Positions 1-8,104 of a DNA stretch of 64,000 nt are shown here, in pieces. The notes under the pieces were generated by a model. It had not been told where the DNA came from, searched no databases, and worked only from the letters and a program-made list of their open reading frames with translations. The position numbers were made by a program, and so were the translations under genes. Position 1 is the stretch's first letter; each line of letters opens with the position of its first letter. The DNA comes from Prolixibacteraceae bacterium. Its GTDB lineage: Bacteria > Bacteroidota > Bacteroidia > Bacteroidales > Prolixibacteraceae. The DNA lies in NCBI GenBank assembly GCA_003506435.1, contig DOAQ01000017.1, positions 84,972 to 148,971 on the forward strand. The letters run 5' to 3'.

Positions 1-1
1 T

Positions 2-1162
2 GATGAAACGCCATCGGATATTGAGATGAGTCAAAAGTCTGCGAAAATTGTTGAATCGGACAACCAGTTTGGGATGGAACTTTTTAAGAAGATCAATGCA
101 GCAGATACCGAAGGAAAGAATATCATGATATCGCCGTTGAGCGTATCGCTGGCATTGGCAATGGCATACAACGGCGCCGAAGGGGATACCAAAGAACAAA
201 TGGAAATCATGCTCCACAAACTCAACCTCACTCCCGACGAAATAAATCAATCGTATAAAACGCTGGTTAATGCATTAAAAAGTCACGATGTAAAAGTTGC
301 CCTGGAAATTGCGAACGCTATTTTTTACCACCAGGATTTCAGTGTTAAAAATGATTTTCTGAACATCAACAAAGAATATTACGATGCCGAAGTAAAAGCG
401 CTTGACTTTGGAAACAGCAAAAATACCCTTGAAACGATCAATGGCTGGGTGAGCGACAAAACCCACGAAAAAATCGAAAGCATCCTCGACGTGATCAGTC
501 CGAACGACGTGATGGTGCTGGTAAACGCCGTATATTTCAATGGCGAATGGACCTATCGTTTCGAAAAAGACAACACGGCCGACCGGGTTTTCTTTTATGA
601 AGACGGGTCGAACAAGAATGTGCCGACCATGATGATCAAGGAAAAGTTTTCGTATTACGAGCACAGCCAGTTCGAAATGCTTGAACTGCCATACGGAGGC
701 GGAAAATATTCGATGCTGGTTTTTCTTCCGAAAGAGGGCATCACGGTCAATCAGACCATTGGCCTGCTTTCTCCGGAAAATATAAGTTCGTGGATCGGAC
801 AAATGCAAAGCTGGGAAAAGAAGGTTTTCCTGCCCAAATTCGAATTTAAATACGACAACAGCTTGAACGACGAACTACAGGCGTTGGGTATGGTCGATGC
901 TTTTCTTCCGGCGAAAGCCAATTTTAAAGGCATTACCGAGGCCCAGCAAATATTTATTTCGGAAGTCATGCACAAATCATACATTAAGGTAGATGAACGT
1001 GGAACCGAGGCAGCAGCCGTAACGGGTATCACATTTGAGACCACATCGGCAGGCCCCAACGATATTTTTGCCGTTGACCATCCGTTTGCATTTGCAATAA
1101 AAGAAAAAGATACCAACGCGATTTTATTTATAGGAAAAGTTTTAGATCCAAAACAAGATTAA
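2..1162 (+). CDS. Serpin-family serine protease inhibitor, 5' end outside the window
   Basis: Serpin covering essentially the whole fold. Seen: SPLSVSLALAMAYNGA near the N-terminus, the hinge GTEAAAVT, and the C-terminal DHPFAFAIKEKDTNAILFIGKV. The hinge is alanine-rich as in inhibitory serpins, so it probably inserts and traps proteases. Counting from the hinge glutamate (P17) puts the scissile bond at about Thr-Ser, which suggests elastase- or subtilisin-like targets (inference). The first ATG in the window is at 26, but the frame stays open to base 2 with no stop. The real start, probably with a lipoprotein or secretion signal, therefore lies to the left. The next gene, a small lipoprotein, follows after 10 bases and is likely co-transcribed. 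Family confident; start unknown. Confidence 0.93.
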   Translation, partial: DETPSDIEMSQKSAKIVESDNQFGMELFKKINAADTEGKNIMISPLSVSLALAMAYNGAEGDTKEQMEIMLHKLNLTPDEINQSYKTLVNALKSHDVKVALEIANAIFYHQDFSVKNDFLNINKEYYDAEVKALDFGNSKNTLETINGWVSDKTHEKIESILDVISPNDVMVLVNAVYFNGEWTYRFEKDNTADRVFFYEDGSNKNVPTMMIKEKFSYYEHSQFEMLELPYGGGKYSMLVFLPKEGITVNQTIGLLSPENISSWIGQMQSWEKKVFLPKFEFKYDNSLNDELQALGMVDAFLPAKANFKGITEAQQIFISEVMHKSYIKVDERGTEAAAVTGITFETTSAGPNDIFAVDHPFAFAIKEKDTNAILFIGKVLDPKQD

Positions 1163-1172
1163 TCTCAGAGCA

Positions 1173-1715
1173 ATGATGAAAACATTAAAAAGACTACTGT
1201 TTGTAACGCTTCTGTTCGGCGTATTTGCTTGCACGGAAAGCAACGAAGAATTCTTCTCCGCAACCGACGAAATTGTTTTTCAGTTTGAATATATAAACTA
1301 TGCCTGGGGTAAACAGCATCGTGGGTTCCTGATTACTTCCGACGGGACAAAATACAGTTACAATAATCCTGAAAACTGGGTATTCCAGGAAAACAACCAA
1401 ATAAAAGCTGAAGACTTCTTAAATAACCTTTCGGCATGTACCAACGATGGCAAAGTTGACGTCAGTGAATTAAACCGGATGAAAGCATTGGTTTTAAAGG
1501 TTGATGAAAACCAGCTTACAGAACCGAAAAATACCATGTACGATGCGGGAAGTGAAAGCTATTCGTTTTACATAAAAGATGCGATTAAAGGAACGTACCG
1601 CCAGATTACCTTGCTCAACCGGGGTGATTGGTCTCAGGAAAACAAAGACAACGATGCGCAGGAAATAGCCAACTGGCTGGTCGGATTAAATAATGGAGGA
1701 GTTTTCAAAGACTAG
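1173..1715 (+). CDS. Small secreted lipoprotein of unknown function
   Basis: 180 residues. The N-terminus is a lipoprotein signal: basic start, hydrophobic core and lipobox GVFAC, with the lipidated cysteine near residue 20. It is followed by acidic and serine residues (TESNEEFF), so anchoring in a membrane facing the periplasm or surface is expected. The mature part has no motif I recognise. ATG codons at 1173 and 1176 are both usable. It starts 10 bases after the serpin stop and ends just before a strong terminator, so serpin and lipoprotein probably form one transcript. It could be a partner or anchor for the serpin, but nothing in the sequence proves that. Confidence 0.8.
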   Translation: MMKTLKRLLFVTLLFGVFACTESNEEFFSATDEIVFQFEYINYAWGKQHRGFLITSDGTKYSYNNPENWVFQENNQIKAEDFLNNLSACTNDGKVDVSELNRMKALVLKVDENQLTEPKNTMYDAGSESYSFYIKDAIKGTYRQITLLNRGDWSQENKDNDAQEIANWLVGLNNGGVFKD

Positions 1716-1749
1716 TTCTCAAATAGTTTCCCTAAAATTCGATTTTCAG

Positions 1750-1786
1750 GAAAACCGGTACGATTGAGGCCGGTTTTCTTTTTTTT
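1750..1786 (+). terminator. Rho-independent terminator after the serpin/lipoprotein genes
   Basis: A 9-bp stem (GAAAACCGG at 1750-1758 with CCGGTTTTC at 1770-1778) with an 11-base loop is followed by an eight-T tract. Confidence 0.85.
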
Positions 1787-1817
1787 CATCGGATATAAAA
1801 AAAAATATTTGAGCCTA

Positions 1818-1848
1818 TTTGAAGTTATATTTTGTTTTGATACTTTTC
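1818..1848 (+). promoter_or_regulatory. Bacteroidota-type promoter for the acidic protein
   Basis: TTTG at 1818-1821, a 19-base spacer, then TACTTTTC at 1841-1848. This matches TTTG-N19-TAnnTTTG except for the last base and lies 40 bases before the ATG at 1889. Confidence 0.5.
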
Positions 1849-1888
1849 CGGCATCAAAATGTATTGTTTATACTAAAATTGAATAACG

Positions 1889-2116
1889 ATGAACGACGAT
1901 TTTTTTGATGACGACTTGGACTTCGATGCTGAAGAGGATCTCGATTCGGAAGATGATTTCGATTTGGATGATATGGATGAAGATTGGGATTCTGATTCAT
2001 TTGACGAAGAAGATCTTGAAGATCTTGATTTAGACATGGACGATCCTTCACTTGATGACGATGATGAGGAATCATTTGATGGATTCTATGATGATGAGGA
2101 TGACGATGACATTTAA
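1889..2116 (+). CDS. Polyacidic 75-residue protein
   Basis: A very acidic small protein. By my count 46 of 75 residues are Asp or Glu, with no Lys, Arg, His or Cys. The rest is mostly Leu, Phe and Ser spaced regularly between acidic runs (for example FDEEDLEDLDLDMDD). It has no signal peptide or membrane segment, so it should be cytosolic and largely disordered. It has its own promoter-like sequence upstream and a terminator downstream, so it is a single-gene unit and unlikely to be a chance frame. Possible roles are a DNA mimic, a metal buffer or a charged chaperone-like partner; the sequence does not choose among them. I do not recognise a named family. Confidence 0.7.
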   Translation: MNDDFFDDDLDFDAEEDLDSEDDFDLDDMDEDWDSDSFDEEDLEDLDLDMDDPSLDDDDEESFDGFYDDEDDDDI

Positions 2117-2147
2117 GTCACAAGCATCTTTCAAAGGAAGTAGAAAT

Positions 2148-2183
2148 AGCCGTCTGGCCCGCACAGGTTGAACGGCTTTTTTT
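2148..2183 (+). terminator. Terminator after the acidic protein gene
   Basis: AGCCGT (2148-2153) pairs with ACGGCT (2172-2177) and a T-run follows to 2183. The A-rich left flank lengthens the stem. Confidence 0.7.
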
Positions 2184-2333
2184 ATGCCCGATTTCCAACA
2201 TTCCCTCCTTCCCGATATTTTCGAAACTCCTCTCAATAGAAGAGATTCTTGCATGGTTCAGATATTTTGAATCCCAAAACTCATTTTTTTGAACCATAAC
2301 CTGTAACTTGCAGCTTTTAATTGGCAAATCCTC

Positions 2334-3590
2334 ATGAAAGCAGAAATAATAACCATTGGCGATGAAATTTTAATTGGTCAGATTGTTGACACCAATTCGG
2401 CCTGGATGGGCGAACAATTGAATTTATATGGCATTGAGGTGTACCAAATCACCTCGGTACACGATTCGCGCGAACATATTCTCACGGCCGTCGACAACGC
2501 CCGTAAAAATGCCGATCTGGTGCTGATAACCGGCGGACTGGGCCCCACCAAAGACGATATTACCAAGCACACACTTTGCGAATATTTCAATACACGGCTG
2601 GTGCTGAACGAAGAGGTGCTGGCCTGGGTGCAGGAAATGCTCACCCGGCGCGGAGTACAGGTCAACCAATTGAACCGCGATCAGGCGCTGGTGCCGGAAT
2701 CCTGCACGGTAATTCCGAATGGAACAGGAACAGCACCGGGCATGTGGTTCGAAAAAGATGACACCATTTTTGTATCGATGCCCGGAGTGCCTTTTGAAAT
2801 GATGCACATGATGGAAAACGAAATATTGCCGCGCCTGCAACGTACCGGTAAAGCCAAATCCATTTATCACAAAACGGTGCTGACACAGGGATTGCCCGAA
2901 TCGATGCTGGCTGAGAAAATAGAAGAATGGGAGAACAATCTGCCGTCGTTTATTAAACTGGCGTATTTGCCCAGCGCATTGATGGTAAAACTTCGCTTGA
3001 GCGCATACGGGACTGATGCCGGTTTTTTGAAAGCTGAAGTTGAAAAGCAATCAGATATTCTGAAAACCATTATTCCTGAATATATTTTCGGTTACAACGA
3101 CGAAACACTGGCGGGTGTGATCGGTAAAAAGCTCACTGAATTGGGTTGCACCCTCAGCACGGCGGAAAGTTGTACCGGTGGAAATATTGCCCATTTTATT
3201 ACCTCCAATCCCGGATCATCGGCCTATTTCAAAGGTTCGGTGGTGGCGTATTCCAACGAAATAAAAAAGCAAATGCTGGATGTTGATCCGGAAAGCCTTG
3301 AAAAATACGGGGCAGTGAGCGAACAGGTAGCCCGCGAAATGGCTGTCGGGGCAAAGAAACGGATGGGCACCGACTACGCTGTTTCAACCACCGGGATTGC
3401 CGGGCCTGACGGCGGAACCGATGAAAAACCTGTTGGGACGGTGTGGGTTGCGGTAGCCGGAAAAAACCAGGTAATAACTAAAAAATTCAATTTTTGGCAT
3501 AATAGGGAACGAAATATATTGCGATCCACGCAATCTGCCTTAAATTTATTACGTAGTTTGATAATAAACGAAAACCCGGTCAAATCATGA
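2334..3590 (+). CDS. cinA: CinA family protein (NMN amidohydrolase / ADP-ribose pyrophosphatase type)
   Basis: 418 residues, the normal length for two-domain CinA. The N-terminal molybdopterin-binding-like domain starts KAEIITIGDEILIGQIVDTN and contains TGGLGPTKDDITK. The C-terminal PncC-type domain has TAESCTGGNIAHFI near residue 277 and TTGIAGPDGGTDEKPVGTVW. In characterised relatives the C-terminal domain deamidates nicotinamide mononucleotide in pyridine-nucleotide recycling, and the N-terminal domain can hydrolyse ADP-ribose. The protein is cytosolic. The stop overlaps the start of the next gene (ATGA at 3587-3590), so translation is probably coupled. Confidence 0.95.
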   Translation: MKAEIITIGDEILIGQIVDTNSAWMGEQLNLYGIEVYQITSVHDSREHILTAVDNARKNADLVLITGGLGPTKDDITKHTLCEYFNTRLVLNEEVLAWVQEMLTRRGVQVNQLNRDQALVPESCTVIPNGTGTAPGMWFEKDDTIFVSMPGVPFEMMHMMENEILPRLQRTGKAKSIYHKTVLTQGLPESMLAEKIEEWENNLPSFIKLAYLPSALMVKLRLSAYGTDAGFLKAEVEKQSDILKTIIPEYIFGYNDETLAGVIGKKLTELGCTLSTAESCTGGNIAHFITSNPGSSAYFKGSVVAYSNEIKKQMLDVDPESLEKYGAVSEQVAREMAVGAKKRMGTDYAVSTTGIAGPDGGTDEKPVGTVWVAVAGKNQVITKKFNFWHNRERNILRSTQSALNLLRSLIINENPVKS

Positions 3591-6097
3591 AGCGTACATT
3601 TTATATTATTCTGTTTGTATTGGTGGGGCTAATCGGAGTTATGGCAATCACCCCCCTGTTTTTTAAAATCAGTATTTCTGAACGCCTGAAAACAGAAATT
3701 AATAAACACATTGATGGAACGGTTGATTTTGACCAGTTTCATATTTCCCTTTTCAACAAGTTTCCGAAAGTGGAAATGCAGCTTCTTGGCCTGAGCATTG
3801 TTGGAACCGGTGAATTCCAGAACGATACGCTCGTTTCTGTTGGTTCGATGACCGGGACCATCACTCTTTCCGAATTATTCAGAAAGAAAGAATTCAAAAT
3901 TAGCCGTCTGAGCGTCAACGATACGGATATTTTGCTGAAAACTATTGAGGGCGACCTTGCCAATTGGGACATTGTTTTGGCGGGCAAAACAGAAGAGACA
4001 TCCGCGGCGCAAGCCGACAGTACCGGCGGCATCACAATTATGCTCGATGACTTTCAGATTACCGGTTTAAACCTGAAATATATTGATGTGCCTTCCGGAA
4101 TGTTGTTCCTGCTAAAAAATTCGTCGGCCCAATCGAAAGGCGAAATTGCAGGCAGTCAGATGAATTTCGATATTGAAACGCAGGTTGGTGAAATGGTTTT
4201 TGAATACGATTCAGTAAACTATATTTCCAAAACCAGCCTTCGGGGAAGCACGAAAATGCTGTTCGATTCTGAAAAAATGAATTTCACTTTTAACGATGGA
4301 AAGATTTGGCTGAACGAGCTGCTTCTGAATCTGTCCGGTTCGTTTGCCATGCCTTCCGACAGCATGTATTTCGATTTGAACCTGGGCAACGACAGCAAAG
4401 ATTTCAACGCGTTGCTGGCCATGGTACCGGCCGATTACAAGTCCTATCTCGAAAAAGTTAAGGCCGACGGAACGGCCACCATTTCCGGAAATTTTAAAGG
4501 CTGGTATTACGAAGAAAATTATCCCGCCCTTCAGTTTTTGATTGAAATTGCAAACGGTACTTTCAAATATGCCGACCTGCCCGAAAAAATTGAGCAGATC
4601 GGTCTGAATATGCTGATCAGCAAGCCGCAGGGTGGTTTCGATGAGCTGGTGATTGATGTTTCAAAAGCATCGGCATCGCTACGCGGCACGCCGGTAAGCA
4701 TGCAGTTGAAAATCACCACGCCAATGAGTGACCCGATGTACGCTGCCAAATTGCAGGGCGCAGTCGATTTTAATGTGCTGAATAAAGCAGTCCCGATGGA
4801 AGGCGTCGACCTGCGAGGCAAGCTCAGCGCCGATATTGCATTGGAAGGCCGTCAGTCGGATATCGATAATTCAGCCTACGACAAATTCAAATCGAACGGT
4901 AAAATCACCCTCGATAATTTTGTGTATCGCTCGGAAGCGCTAAAACAGCCAATCAATATTCAGTCGGGAGTAGTGTCGGTCACCACACCGGAAATTGAAG
5001 TGAAAAGTTTAAACGGAAATATCGGGCAAAGCCATTTTTCAATGACCGGTTCCCTGTCGGATTATCTGCCATATTTCCTGAAAAATAAAATTCTGAAAGG
5101 CGATTTTACGCTGAATTCCGATTTTGTGAACCTGACAGAACTGGCAACCATTCAGAACCAGATAACCGTGCAAAAAGCCGATTCAGCAATCGTTCAACAA
5201 ACAAGCGTGGCGGTTGATTCCATCCTCGCTTTTGAGGTGCCGGAACGAATGGATTTGAAATTCCGTTCGGCAATAAAACGGGCTGTTTTCGACCGAATGG
5301 AACTGAGCCGGATCAACGGGCTGATTGCCATTCACGACCAAACACTCGAACTGACCAACCTCGATATGGAAATGCTTCAGGGAAAACTGACGGTAAACGG
5401 TTCGTACACCGGGAACGAACAACTTCGCCCCGATTTCGATTTTAAACTGAATATTGAGAATTTCGATGTGCAGTCGGCCTACCAGTCGCTGAGCATGATG
5501 CGCCGCTATTTGCCAATTGCCGCGCGCAGCCAGGGAAAAATATCGACCGGGTTCAGCCTGAAAGGAAAAATGAACGAAAAGCTCGAACTGGTTAGCTCCA
5601 GCCTCGATGGTGCAGGTCTTTTTAATACCCGCCAACTGATGGTGATCGATAACCCGGCGTTTAGCCAACTGAAGGGAATCATCAAATCGGAAAAACTCAA
5701 AAATGTGAAGGTCGACGATTTTACGGCCCGTTTTGCTATTGACAAAGGCAGCTTGGTTGTGAATCCGTTCCAGACAAAGATTGCCGATCAGGAAACCACC
5801 GTGCAGGGGAAATTATCGGCACAGCTTGATCTTGATTTTGATCTCGATTTTAAACTGAACCGCGCCGATCTGGGCGACGACATCAACAAAGGAATGGATT
5901 TGATTCCCGGCTCGCAAAATATTCAGAAAATAGATGTGGGCGTGAAAATATCAGGCCCGGTGAAAAATCCAAAAGTTTCGGTTGACCTGGATGCTGCCCG
6001 CAAACAAATTATGAACGAAGTGAAAAAAGCCGGGGCCCAGGAAATTCAGGACAAGGTAAAAAAGATTGGCAGCGAACTGAAAAAGTTGTTTAAGTAG
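3587..6097 (+). CDS. AsmA-like inner-membrane protein with large periplasmic domain
   Basis: 836 residues. One N-terminal membrane segment (about residues 5-25, IILFVLVGLIGVMAI) is followed by a long beta-rich region and a C-terminal AsmA-like segment (SGPVKNPKVSVDLDAARKQ), ending in a Lys-rich amphipathic tail. Bacterial AsmA/TamB-type proteins are thought to be bridge-like lipid-transfer proteins serving outer-membrane assembly, and that is the likely role here. Many short stretches alternate hydrophobic and polar residues (for example DLDFDLDFKLNRADL), as expected for a beta-groove. It overlaps cinA by four bases, a coupling that says little about shared function. Family assignment is by architecture and is fairly secure; the exact subfamily is not. 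Confidence 0.85.
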   Translation: MKRTFYIILFVLVGLIGVMAITPLFFKISISERLKTEINKHIDGTVDFDQFHISLFNKFPKVEMQLLGLSIVGTGEFQNDTLVSVGSMTGTITLSELFRKKEFKISRLSVNDTDILLKTIEGDLANWDIVLAGKTEETSAAQADSTGGITIMLDDFQITGLNLKYIDVPSGMLFLLKNSSAQSKGEIAGSQMNFDIETQVGEMVFEYDSVNYISKTSLRGSTKMLFDSEKMNFTFNDGKIWLNELLLNLSGSFAMPSDSMYFDLNLGNDSKDFNALLAMVPADYKSYLEKVKADGTATISGNFKGWYYEENYPALQFLIEIANGTFKYADLPEKIEQIGLNMLISKPQGGFDELVIDVSKASASLRGTPVSMQLKITTPMSDPMYAAKLQGAVDFNVLNKAVPMEGVDLRGKLSADIALEGRQSDIDNSAYDKFKSNGKITLDNFVYRSEALKQPINIQSGVVSVTTPEIEVKSLNGNIGQSHFSMTGSLSDYLPYFLKNKILKGDFTLNSDFVNLTELATIQNQITVQKADSAIVQQTSVAVDSILAFEVPERMDLKFRSAIKRAVFDRMELSRINGLIAIHDQTLELTNLDMEMLQGKLTVNGSYTGNEQLRPDFDFKLNIENFDVQSAYQSLSMMRRYLPIAARSQGKISTGFSLKGKMNEKLELVSSSLDGAGLFNTRQLMVIDNPAFSQLKGIIKSEKLKNVKVDDFTARFAIDKGSLVVNPFQTKIADQETTVQGKLSAQLDLDFDLDFKLNRADLGDDINKGMDLIPGSQNIQKIDVGVKISGPVKNPKVSVDLDAARKQIMNEVKKAGAQEIQDKVKKIGSELKKLFK

Positions 6098-6160
6098 GGA
6101 GAGCCATTCCGATCTCCCAAAGAGGTTTGTGGCGCTTTATTCTTGCTGGAAGAAGTGGAC

Positions 6161-6207
6161 GATAAAAAAACTAAGTTTATGGTACTATTTGCAAGTCGTG
6201 TGCAATC
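6161..6207 (+). repeat. Conserved 5' boundary sequence of an accessory gene unit (copy 1)
   Basis: GATAAAAAAA, then TAAGTTTAT.GT..TATTT.CAAGT, closely matches 33727-33775 upstream of the FRG-domain gene. Both precede low-GC accessory genes. It also lies in the 243-base gap after the AsmA gene, which otherwise holds only a hairpin at 6097-6118 without a T-tract. Confidence 0.5.
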
Positions 6208-6340
6208 CAACCGGTTTCGAAAGACTGTCTTCTCATGCTAACGAAAAGAGGTTGAAAGAGCGAAAAAAATTGACAAACAGATACTATTGATATATAGAAA
6301 TTTGAAAGAACGTTAGTTAGAATAATTAATACAGAAAATC

Positions 6341-6613
6341 ATGAACTTAAAAGAACTCTATCAAATAGCAAAAAATGAACTCGAAGTTCTATCTCCCTTC
6401 GAAAAGGCAGATTTTAGATTGGAACAGGCAGAATATAATAAAGACGAGAAGGCTTGGGAGATTGTAGTTTCTTATCTTGTTGAAAACACTAATAAACCAG
6501 TATTATCTCCAATTGGGTTAATTTCAGGAAGCTATCCATATCATCGAATTTACAAAAGAGTTAAAATTGATGACAACAAACAAATGATTGGATTTTATAT
6601 ATATGAGAAATGA
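6341..6613 (+). CDS. Small protein of unknown function paired with a PIN-domain protein
   Basis: 90 residues, AT-rich codons. It has no signal peptide and no membrane segment. The sequence runs from an N-terminal amphipathic helix (LKELYQIAKNELEVL) to a strand-rich part (WEIVVSYLVEN, YKRVKIDDNKQMIGFYIYEK). I do not recognise a family, and it does not look like a classical ribbon-helix-helix or AbrB antitoxin. It overlaps the PIN-domain gene by ATGA, the layout usual for toxin-antitoxin genes, so it may be the antidote or a regulatory partner. Base composition is lower in GC than the flanking chromosome, suggesting acquisition. Confidence 0.7.
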   Translation: MNLKELYQIAKNELEVLSPFEKADFRLEQAEYNKDEKAWEIVVSYLVENTNKPVLSPIGLISGSYPYHRIYKRVKIDDNKQMIGFYIYEK

Positions 6614-7065
6614 TTGTCATCGACTCTAACTCTCTTATTGTGTTACTGTTAGGCCTTATTAATCCTTCATTGATAAATAAGCATAGTAAAACATCAATAT
6701 ATGATGAGCAAGATTTTTATACATTAATGGAAGTTATTAAAGACATCAAAACTCTTGTTGTGCTGCCTAATATATGGACTGAGGTCGACAATTTGTTAAA
6801 CAAGTTTACTGGCGCATACAAGACTCAATATGTACAGCAAATCATACAAACGATAAAGGAAAGTTCTGAAAAATACATTGAATCTCATACGGTTGAAAAT
6901 AATTATGCATTCTATGACCTTGGACTTACAGACACTCTCATATTAGAAATTGCAAAAGAATGTGAAATGTTAATTACATCTGACTCACAATTATCGGATT
7001 ATGCAAGAGCCAATGGAGTGACTGTTTTTGATTTGAAAGAATTTAAAAATAAAAGTTTAAAATAA
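6610..7065 (+). CDS. PIN-domain protein, probable ribonuclease
   Basis: 151 residues with PIN-fold features. The start is MIVIDSNSLI (Asp5), followed by Glu58 in WTEVDNLL, Asp108 in GLTDTLI and Asp125 in LITSDSQL. These match the acidic quartet that binds metal in PIN nucleases such as VapC toxins. Length is near the VapC norm. It overlaps the preceding 90-residue gene by four bases, so the two are almost certainly co-translated. The gene ends TAAGTACTGCAC, a signature also found at the end of the hydrolase gene at 31718. It could be a toxin or a housekeeping RNase; the pairing and foreign composition favour a toxin-antitoxin or defence role (inference). Confidence 0.75.
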   Translation: MIVIDSNSLIVLLLGLINPSLINKHSKTSIYDEQDFYTLMEVIKDIKTLVVLPNIWTEVDNLLNKFTGAYKTQYVQQIIQTIKESSEKYIESHTVENNYAFYDLGLTDTLILEIAKECEMLITSDSQLSDYARANGVTVFDLKEFKNKSLK

Positions 7066-7117
7066 GTACTGCACACAACAGCAAACTACCAGACAACTCG
7101 GGTTTCAGTGCTTCGTT

Positions 7118-7327
7118 GACAAAAAAATTAAAGATTCAATACTATTACCAAAGGAACCAGAATAAAACTATTTGAATCAAAAAAAGTTCGTACCCACTGG
7201 GATGAAGAAAATGAGAAATGGTATTTTTCTGTTATTGATGTTGTTGAGATTTTAACTGACAACGCAATCCAAGAGATTATTGGTTTAAAATGAAACAACG
7301 GGTCTAAACAGAGGATGGTCTTGACGA
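7118..7327 (+). pseudogene. Decayed phage antirepressor fragment (BRO-N type)
   Basis: Three frames read consecutively give KIKDSILLPK, then GTRIKLFESKKVRTHWDEEN and EKWYFSVIDVVEILTDN, then NPRDYWFKMKQRV-stop-TEDG. This is the characteristic N-terminus of BRO-family/antirepressor-like proteins found in prophages and other mobile elements. There are two frameshifts (near 7148 and 7262) and a nonsense codon TAA at 7305-7307 where a lysine is expected. Homology stops where the MITE-like repeat begins (7328), so the element inserted into or truncated the gene. Not functional. Confidence 0.75.
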
Positions 7328-7474
7328 GGCAGTCCAAAAACTCTGTGTTTCTCTGTGTTTTTACTCTGTGTAACTCTGTGGTAAAAAATAAACAATTGAA
7401 ACACAGAGTTTCTCAGAGTTACCCACAGAGTTTCACAGAGTAAAGTTATCGTAATATTTACTTTTTGGACAGCC
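7328..7474 (+). mobile_element. MITE-like element with 13-bp terminal inverted repeats
   Basis: GGCAGTCCAAAAA at 7328-7340 is the inverse complement of TTTTTGGACAGCC at 7462-7474 with one mismatch. The 147-bp interior is made of repeated CTCTGTG on the left and CACAGAG on the right around an AT-rich centre (about 7383-7398), so the whole unit can fold back. It has no coding capacity and directly abuts the antirepressor remnant. Confidence 0.65.
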
Positions 7475-7503
7475 TTTTGAAATTGAAAGCGACAGATGGT
7501 AAA

Positions 7504-8085
7504 ATGAATGAAAAACAGCGGGAGAAAATGGATAACATGGAATTAAGAACAAAACGTTTGCTGCTTCGTCCGATACACAAAAAAGACGCTGAATCTGTAT
7601 TTAAATATCGTTCAGATTCCATTGCGAACAGGTACCAGGGATGGATTCCGAAAACAATTGATGAGGTCTCAGATTTCATTGATAACAGGGTTTCATCAAC
7701 CATGAATTTACAAGGAACGTGGTTTCAGTTTGTAATAATAATAAACGAAAGCGGCGAACTGGCAGGCGATATCGGGTTGCATTTTTATGATCCGGAAAAC
7801 CGGCAGGTTGAGCTCGGCTGCACAATCGATAAAAAATACCAGCAACGTGGTTTTGCAACCGAAGCCATGACTGAAATACTAAATTTCCTTTTCGGAAAAT
7901 TGAATAAACATCGCATCATTGCATCGATTGACCCGGAGAATATAAGTTCCATAAAATTAGTGGAGAAATTAGTATTTAGGCGTGAGGCATATTTTAAGGA
8001 GAGCCTTTTCATAAACGGGACGTGGACTGATGATTTGATCTATGCGATTTTAAGAAAGGAATGGAGAGAGAAGAGCAGAAATTAA
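7504..8085 (+). CDS. GNAT-family N-acetyltransferase (RimJ/RimL type)
   Basis: About 190 residues. It begins with the family opening LRTKRLLLRPIHKKDAESVF and has the acetyl-CoA binding loop YQQRGFATEAMTEIL. The later segment NKHRIIASIDPENISSIKLV is typical of RimJ/RimL-like enzymes that acetylate protein N-termini, antibiotics or small molecules; the substrate is unknown. ATG codons at 7504, 7528 and 7537 are all possible. A GGGAG sits at 7520-7524, so 7528 or 7537 may be the true start. A TTG at 7465 lies inside the neighbouring repeat and is rejected. A serine hydrolase gene follows after 19 bases. Confidence 0.85.
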   Translation: MNEKQREKMDNMELRTKRLLLRPIHKKDAESVFKYRSDSIANRYQGWIPKTIDEVSDFIDNRVSSTMNLQGTWFQFVIIINESGELAGDIGLHFYDPENRQVELGCTIDKKYQQRGFATEAMTEILNFLFGKLNKHRIIASIDPENISSIKLVEKLVFRREAYFKESLFINGTWTDDLIYAILRKEWREKSRN

Positions 8086-8104
8086 CGAACTCAAAGACAA
8101 AACA

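Noticed and set aside
2424..3050. 208-residue antisense ORF opposite cinA
   Set aside because: cinA is clearly the real gene; the antisense product has no motif and ordinary shadow composition.
6097..6118. Terminator after the AsmA-like gene
   Set aside because: GGGAGA/TCTCCC forms a hairpin, but no T-tract follows on either strand.
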